Shown: positions 6,121 to 8,433 of the stretch, in pieces | How the letters are laid out: each line of letters begins with the position of its first letter | Position numbering within the stretch: the first letter of the stretch is position 1 | Assembly (NCBI GenBank): GCA_029553845.1 | Contig: JAKPKF010000398.1 | Span: 1 to 8,433 of the forward strand | DNA: 8,433 nucleotides | Direction of reading: 5' to 3' | Origin: a bacterium | GTDB lineage: Bacteria; Patescibacteria; Dojkabacteria; SC72 | Made by a program: the position numbers and the translations under genes | The notes under the pieces: generated by a model | What the model was told of the DNA's origin: nothing | Seen by the model: the letters and a program-made list of their open reading frames with translations, nothing else | Databases searched by the model: none

Positions 6121-8264
6121 TGGCACAAATAAATGGTTCTACAACTTATTTATCTTCGCATTTTGCCTACTATATTACATGGTCTGAAGACCAGGTCAAC
6201 TCTACAAATAATACTTCTAGAGTAACTGCAAGCGTATATGTTCAAAAGATAGGTTCTTATAATGTAGAATCAAGTCATAATGACCACGATTTATACATAG
6301 ATGGTACACATTTTTCTGCAAATAACTATGTAGATATGAACCCAGAAACAACACCAAGACTACTAGTTTCTGGTTCTAAAACAATTACTCACAATTCTGA
6401 CGGTACGAAAACAATCAATATTAGTTCAAGTGGTGAAGTCTGTCATATTGACCCTAGACCTTCATATACGCCTTACTCTGGAAGTGCAAGTGCAAATGTA
6501 AGTTTAACTACAATTACAAGGGCTACGGCAGTATCCACATCAGACCCTAGTTCTGTAGGTGGAACTTCTGCAACAGTTGGTGGAAACGTTACTGACGCTG
6601 GTATTCCTACTTGTACACAAAGAGGTGTTTATTGGGGAACAAGTGCAGGCAGTCAACCTAACAAGGTAACAAGTGGTTCTGGGGCTGGTGCTTTTAATGT
6701 AAACATATCTGGATTAGATAGAGGAACTACCTATTACTATAAAGCTTTTTCGTATAATAATAGTGGTTATAGATACGGGACTGTTAAAAGCTTTACCACT
6801 ACGGCGGCTGCACCTTCAGTTACAACTGGTTCTGTTTCGGACATAGGTGTAACTACGGCGACAGTAGCTGGAAACGTGACGAACGATAATGGGGCTACGG
6901 TTACTGAGTGCGGTATATGTTATACAACAAGTGGAACACCAACCACTTCGGACAGCAAAGTTGCTACCAATAGTGGAGAGGGAGTTTTTGAGGAAGACTT
7001 AACAGGACTTACGCCAGATACAACATACTATGCTAGGGCATACGCTATAAACGCCCAGGGGACATCCTACGGCTCAGTAGTTGAATTTGACACATTAGTA
7101 TCCATACCAATCCTTACGACTGTCGCAGGGGCAACAGGGATTACTACATCTGCTGCTACAGTGTCAGGTGAGGTGACGAGTGACAATGGTGCTGTAATTA
7201 CCGAAAGGGGTTTTGTATATGGGCTGAGTGAAAATCCTACAATTGCAAACAGTAAAGCCATTGTTCCTGGGACTACTGGTGTAATGGAGAAGGAACTTAC
7301 AGGATTGCAGATAGCAACAACTTATCACTTTAGACCATTCGCTACGAACTCTCAGGGTACTGGATATGGAACAGATTCTACGTTTACTACTTTGCCAGGA
7401 AATCCATCAAGTTTAAGCGCTACTAGAACCGACAAAGACTCCGTGTATCTGACCTGGACCAAGGGAAATGGGGGTACGTATTCTATTATAAGGAGGGGCG
7501 AAGTTGCTCCAGCAAACATAAATAGTGAAACTTTAATATATCAAGGTACTGGTTCTTCATTTACTGATACTGGTTTAGATGCTGGCACTACTTACTATTA
7601 CAGAGTTTGGAGTGCTACTACAGCTGACTGGAGTGAAGCTTACAGTGCTGGTTACTCTGCGGATTATGACACTACAATATACGATTTCATAAACACTTCT
7701 TACGCATTAGCCGACGACGTAAATCCAGCAACAGTTCCAACTAACGATGGAGTATTAAGGTGTCAGGTAAGTCGGGACGGTGGGACCACTTGGAGTGCCG
7801 CAAAGGAGCTTACATTTAATGCGAGTATTACCACACAAGATTTCGGTAATGGGCAAACAGAATTGTGGGGTATGATGACCTGGAATGGAGACCATGTTAA
7901 CGACACAAATTTTAGGGTAAAGATTATTGGTAGTAGCGATGACAAATCGTATCAAATATTTAAGAATTTTGGTTTCTCAGTGAACCCTAGTTTTATACTT
8001 ACTGGGGTGAGAGTTCAGGTAAAGGCTGCCTTTGATAATGTTAATTTGTTGGTTTATTTTGTAAAGGTTGATGTGTTTTACGGAGATAGTCCTTTACCAG
8101 TCGGAGAAGGAAGTCTTGCATACGATACAACCTTAGACAGACCTACATATTATGATGGCGGGGATTGGACACCTATCGGAGGAGGGTCAAAAGTTACTGT
8201 CTCAGAGACGGCACCTTCTGACCCTAAATTCGGGGATATTTGGGTAGATATTAGTAGTGATTAG
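6120..8264 (+). CDS. Modular tail fibre/adhesin: DUF859-like N-terminus, Ig/FN3 repeats, fibre-like C-terminus
   Basis: 714 aa from the ATG at 6120 (TAATG overlap); an in-frame TTG at 6111 is a poorer choice. Residues 1-132 resemble the DUF859 siphophage structural domain (YYITWSEDQVNSTNNTS, then KTITHNSDGTKTINIS). Three divergent Ig/FN3-like repeats follow (about 135-228, 232-325, 329-424), each with an ATV-x-G-x-VT start, a central RG-x-x-YG-like strand and an end of the form TYY-x-R/K-A-x-x-x-N-x-x-G-x-x-YG. A canonical FN3 module lies at 428-515 (SVYLTWTKGN, TYYYRVWSAT). The part from 520 contains DGGTTWS, ELWGMMTWNGDHVNDTNF and FILTGVRVQV, a jelly-roll-like domain. Near the end are AYDTTLDRPTYYDGGDW (667-683) and APSDPKFGDIWVD, both typical of phage fibres. 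The role is probably binding the cell surface. No enzyme motif is seen. Confidence 0.75.
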   Translation: MAQINGSTTYLSSHFAYYITWSEDQVNSTNNTSRVTASVYVQKIGSYNVESSHNDHDLYIDGTHFSANNYVDMNPETTPRLLVSGSKTITHNSDGTKTINISSSGEVCHIDPRPSYTPYSGSASANVSLTTITRATAVSTSDPSSVGGTSATVGGNVTDAGIPTCTQRGVYWGTSAGSQPNKVTSGSGAGAFNVNISGLDRGTTYYYKAFSYNNSGYRYGTVKSFTTTAAAPSVTTGSVSDIGVTTATVAGNVTNDNGATVTECGICYTTSGTPTTSDSKVATNSGEGVFEEDLTGLTPDTTYYARAYAINAQGTSYGSVVEFDTLVSIPILTTVAGATGITTSAATVSGEVTSDNGAVITERGFVYGLSENPTIANSKAIVPGTTGVMEKELTGLQIATTYHFRPFATNSQGTGYGTDSTFTTLPGNPSSLSATRTDKDSVYLTWTKGNGGTYSIIRRGEVAPANINSETLIYQGTGSSFTDTGLDAGTTYYYRVWSATTADWSEAYSAGYSADYDTTIYDFINTSYALADDVNPATVPTNDGVLRCQVSRDGGTTWSAAKELTFNASITTQDFGNGQTELWGMMTWNGDHVNDTNFRVKIIGSSDDKSYQIFKNFGFSVNPSFILTGVRVQVKAAFDNVNLLVYFVKVDVFYGDSPLPVGEGSLAYDTTLDRPTYYDGGDWTPIGGGSKVTVSETAPSDPKFGDIWVDISSD
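6522..7391 (+). repeat. Three tandem Ig/FN3-like domain repeats within the 714-aa gene
   Basis: Copies lie at roughly 6522-6803, 6813-7094 and 7104-7391. The anchor residues ATV recur at codons 151, 247 and 346, so the period is 96 and 99 residues. The second and third share the most (TSDNGA/TNDNGA, then T-E-x-G), while the first has TDAGIP in that place. DNA identity is only patchy, so the duplication is old or the domains were acquired by shuffling. A fourth, more ordinary FN3 domain follows at about 7401-7664. Confidence 0.7.
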
Positions 8265-8265
8265 A

Positions 8266-8294
8266 TTGACTACCATACCACTTGTATCTATAAT
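8266..8294 (+). promoter_or_regulatory. Near-consensus sigma70-type promoter
   Basis: TTGACT (8266-8271, five of six consensus bases) is separated by exactly 17 bases from TATAAT (8289-8294, six of six). Transcription would begin near 8301, giving a roughly 30-base AT-rich leader before the ATG at 8332. The -35 begins one base after the TAG stop of the 714-aa gene. It is the best promoter in the window by far. It implies that the following gene, and perhaps more beyond the window, can be transcribed independently of the upstream block. Confidence 0.7.
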
Positions 8295-8331
8295 GAATTA
8301 GGTTCATATTTAAATTAAATAATATAATAAA

Positions 8332-8433
8332 ATGGCTTTGACTCAAACATGGAGTTTGCAAGGAGCATCTCCAACAACTATTGGAACAACTGATTATATT
8401 CAGTTTTCCGATGGCACATTTGGCAATTCTATT
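8332..8433 (+). CDS. N-terminus of a further phage protein (3' partial)
   Basis: The ATG at 8332 opens a frame of 34 codons that runs off the end of the window. It begins MALTQTWSLQGASPTT and continues with a Thr/Gly-rich, beta-prone stretch ending FSDGTFGNSI. The small polar composition matches the neighbouring virion proteins, so another structural or fibre-associated protein is likely, but the family is not recognisable from this length. There is no Shine-Dalgarno; the leader is AT-only. A strong promoter lies upstream at 8266-8294. The MA start (ATGGC) is the one used by most genes here. Confidence 0.65.
   Translation, partial: MALTQTWSLQGASPTTIGTTDYIQFSDGTFGNSI

Noticed and set aside
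8262..8318. Amber readthrough extending the 714-aa protein by 17 residues to TAA at 8316
   Set aside because: No long gene contains an internal in-frame TAG, so stop recoding is unsupported, and the extension overlaps a strong promoter and has no recognisable continuation of the fibre motif.
1..8433. CRISPR array, tRNA, diversity-generating retroelement or insertion sequence
   Set aside because: There are no short regularly spaced DNA repeats, no cloverleaf-like segment, no reverse transcriptase or transposase frame, and no terminal inverted repeats.

Overview
The window looks like part of the virion-structure (head-tail connector, tail and adhesin) region of a tailed bacteriophage or prophage. 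Every credible gene is on the + strand. They are tightly packed, often overlapping by one to four bases, and most encode beta-rich proteins that are probably extracellular or in the virion. The DNA is AT-rich and the standard genetic code fits: TGA, TAA and TAG all end genes and no long frame needs recoding. No integrase, lysis gene, replication gene, tRNA, rRNA or CRISPR array is visible. The host cannot be fixed. Most starts lack a Shine-Dalgarno sequence and follow AT-only leaders, as is common in Bacteroidota, but the one clear promoter is an ordinary sigma70-type site, and two early genes do have GGAGG.

Layout: (i) 1-2701 holds the 3' end of a YD-like-repeat protein, an 88-aa protein with a helical C-terminus, and a 705-aa multidomain adhesin-like protein (FN3-like domain, possible beta-helix, Ig/transthyretin-like C-terminus). 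These three are chained by ATGA and TAATG overlaps. (ii) 2702-2918 is a 217-bp AT-rich gap that may encode a 47-aa membrane peptide. (iii) 2919-8264 is a four-gene run. It has a 237-aa protein resembling podovirus head-tail adaptors, a 517-aa protein resembling tail nozzle/DNA-stabilisation proteins, a 311-aa fibre-like protein with a GTIGGFTI motif, and a 714-aa fibre/adhesin. The last has a DUF859-like N-terminus, three ~97-residue Ig/FN3-like repeats, an FN3 domain and a fibre-like C-terminus. All three junctions in this run are TAATGGC. (iv) 8265-8331 contains a near-consensus sigma70 promoter directly after the stop codon, followed by the start of another gene that leaves the window.

Inferred working model: the 237-aa and 517-aa proteins would extend the portal into a short tail, the 311-aa and 714-aa proteins would form fibre or appendage parts, and the 705-aa protein would be a further receptor-binding or decoration protein. 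The 705-aa gene has unusual arginine codon use and a good Shine-Dalgarno, suggesting it was acquired separately. Functional names for these proteins rest on motif and layout recognition, not on database searches.
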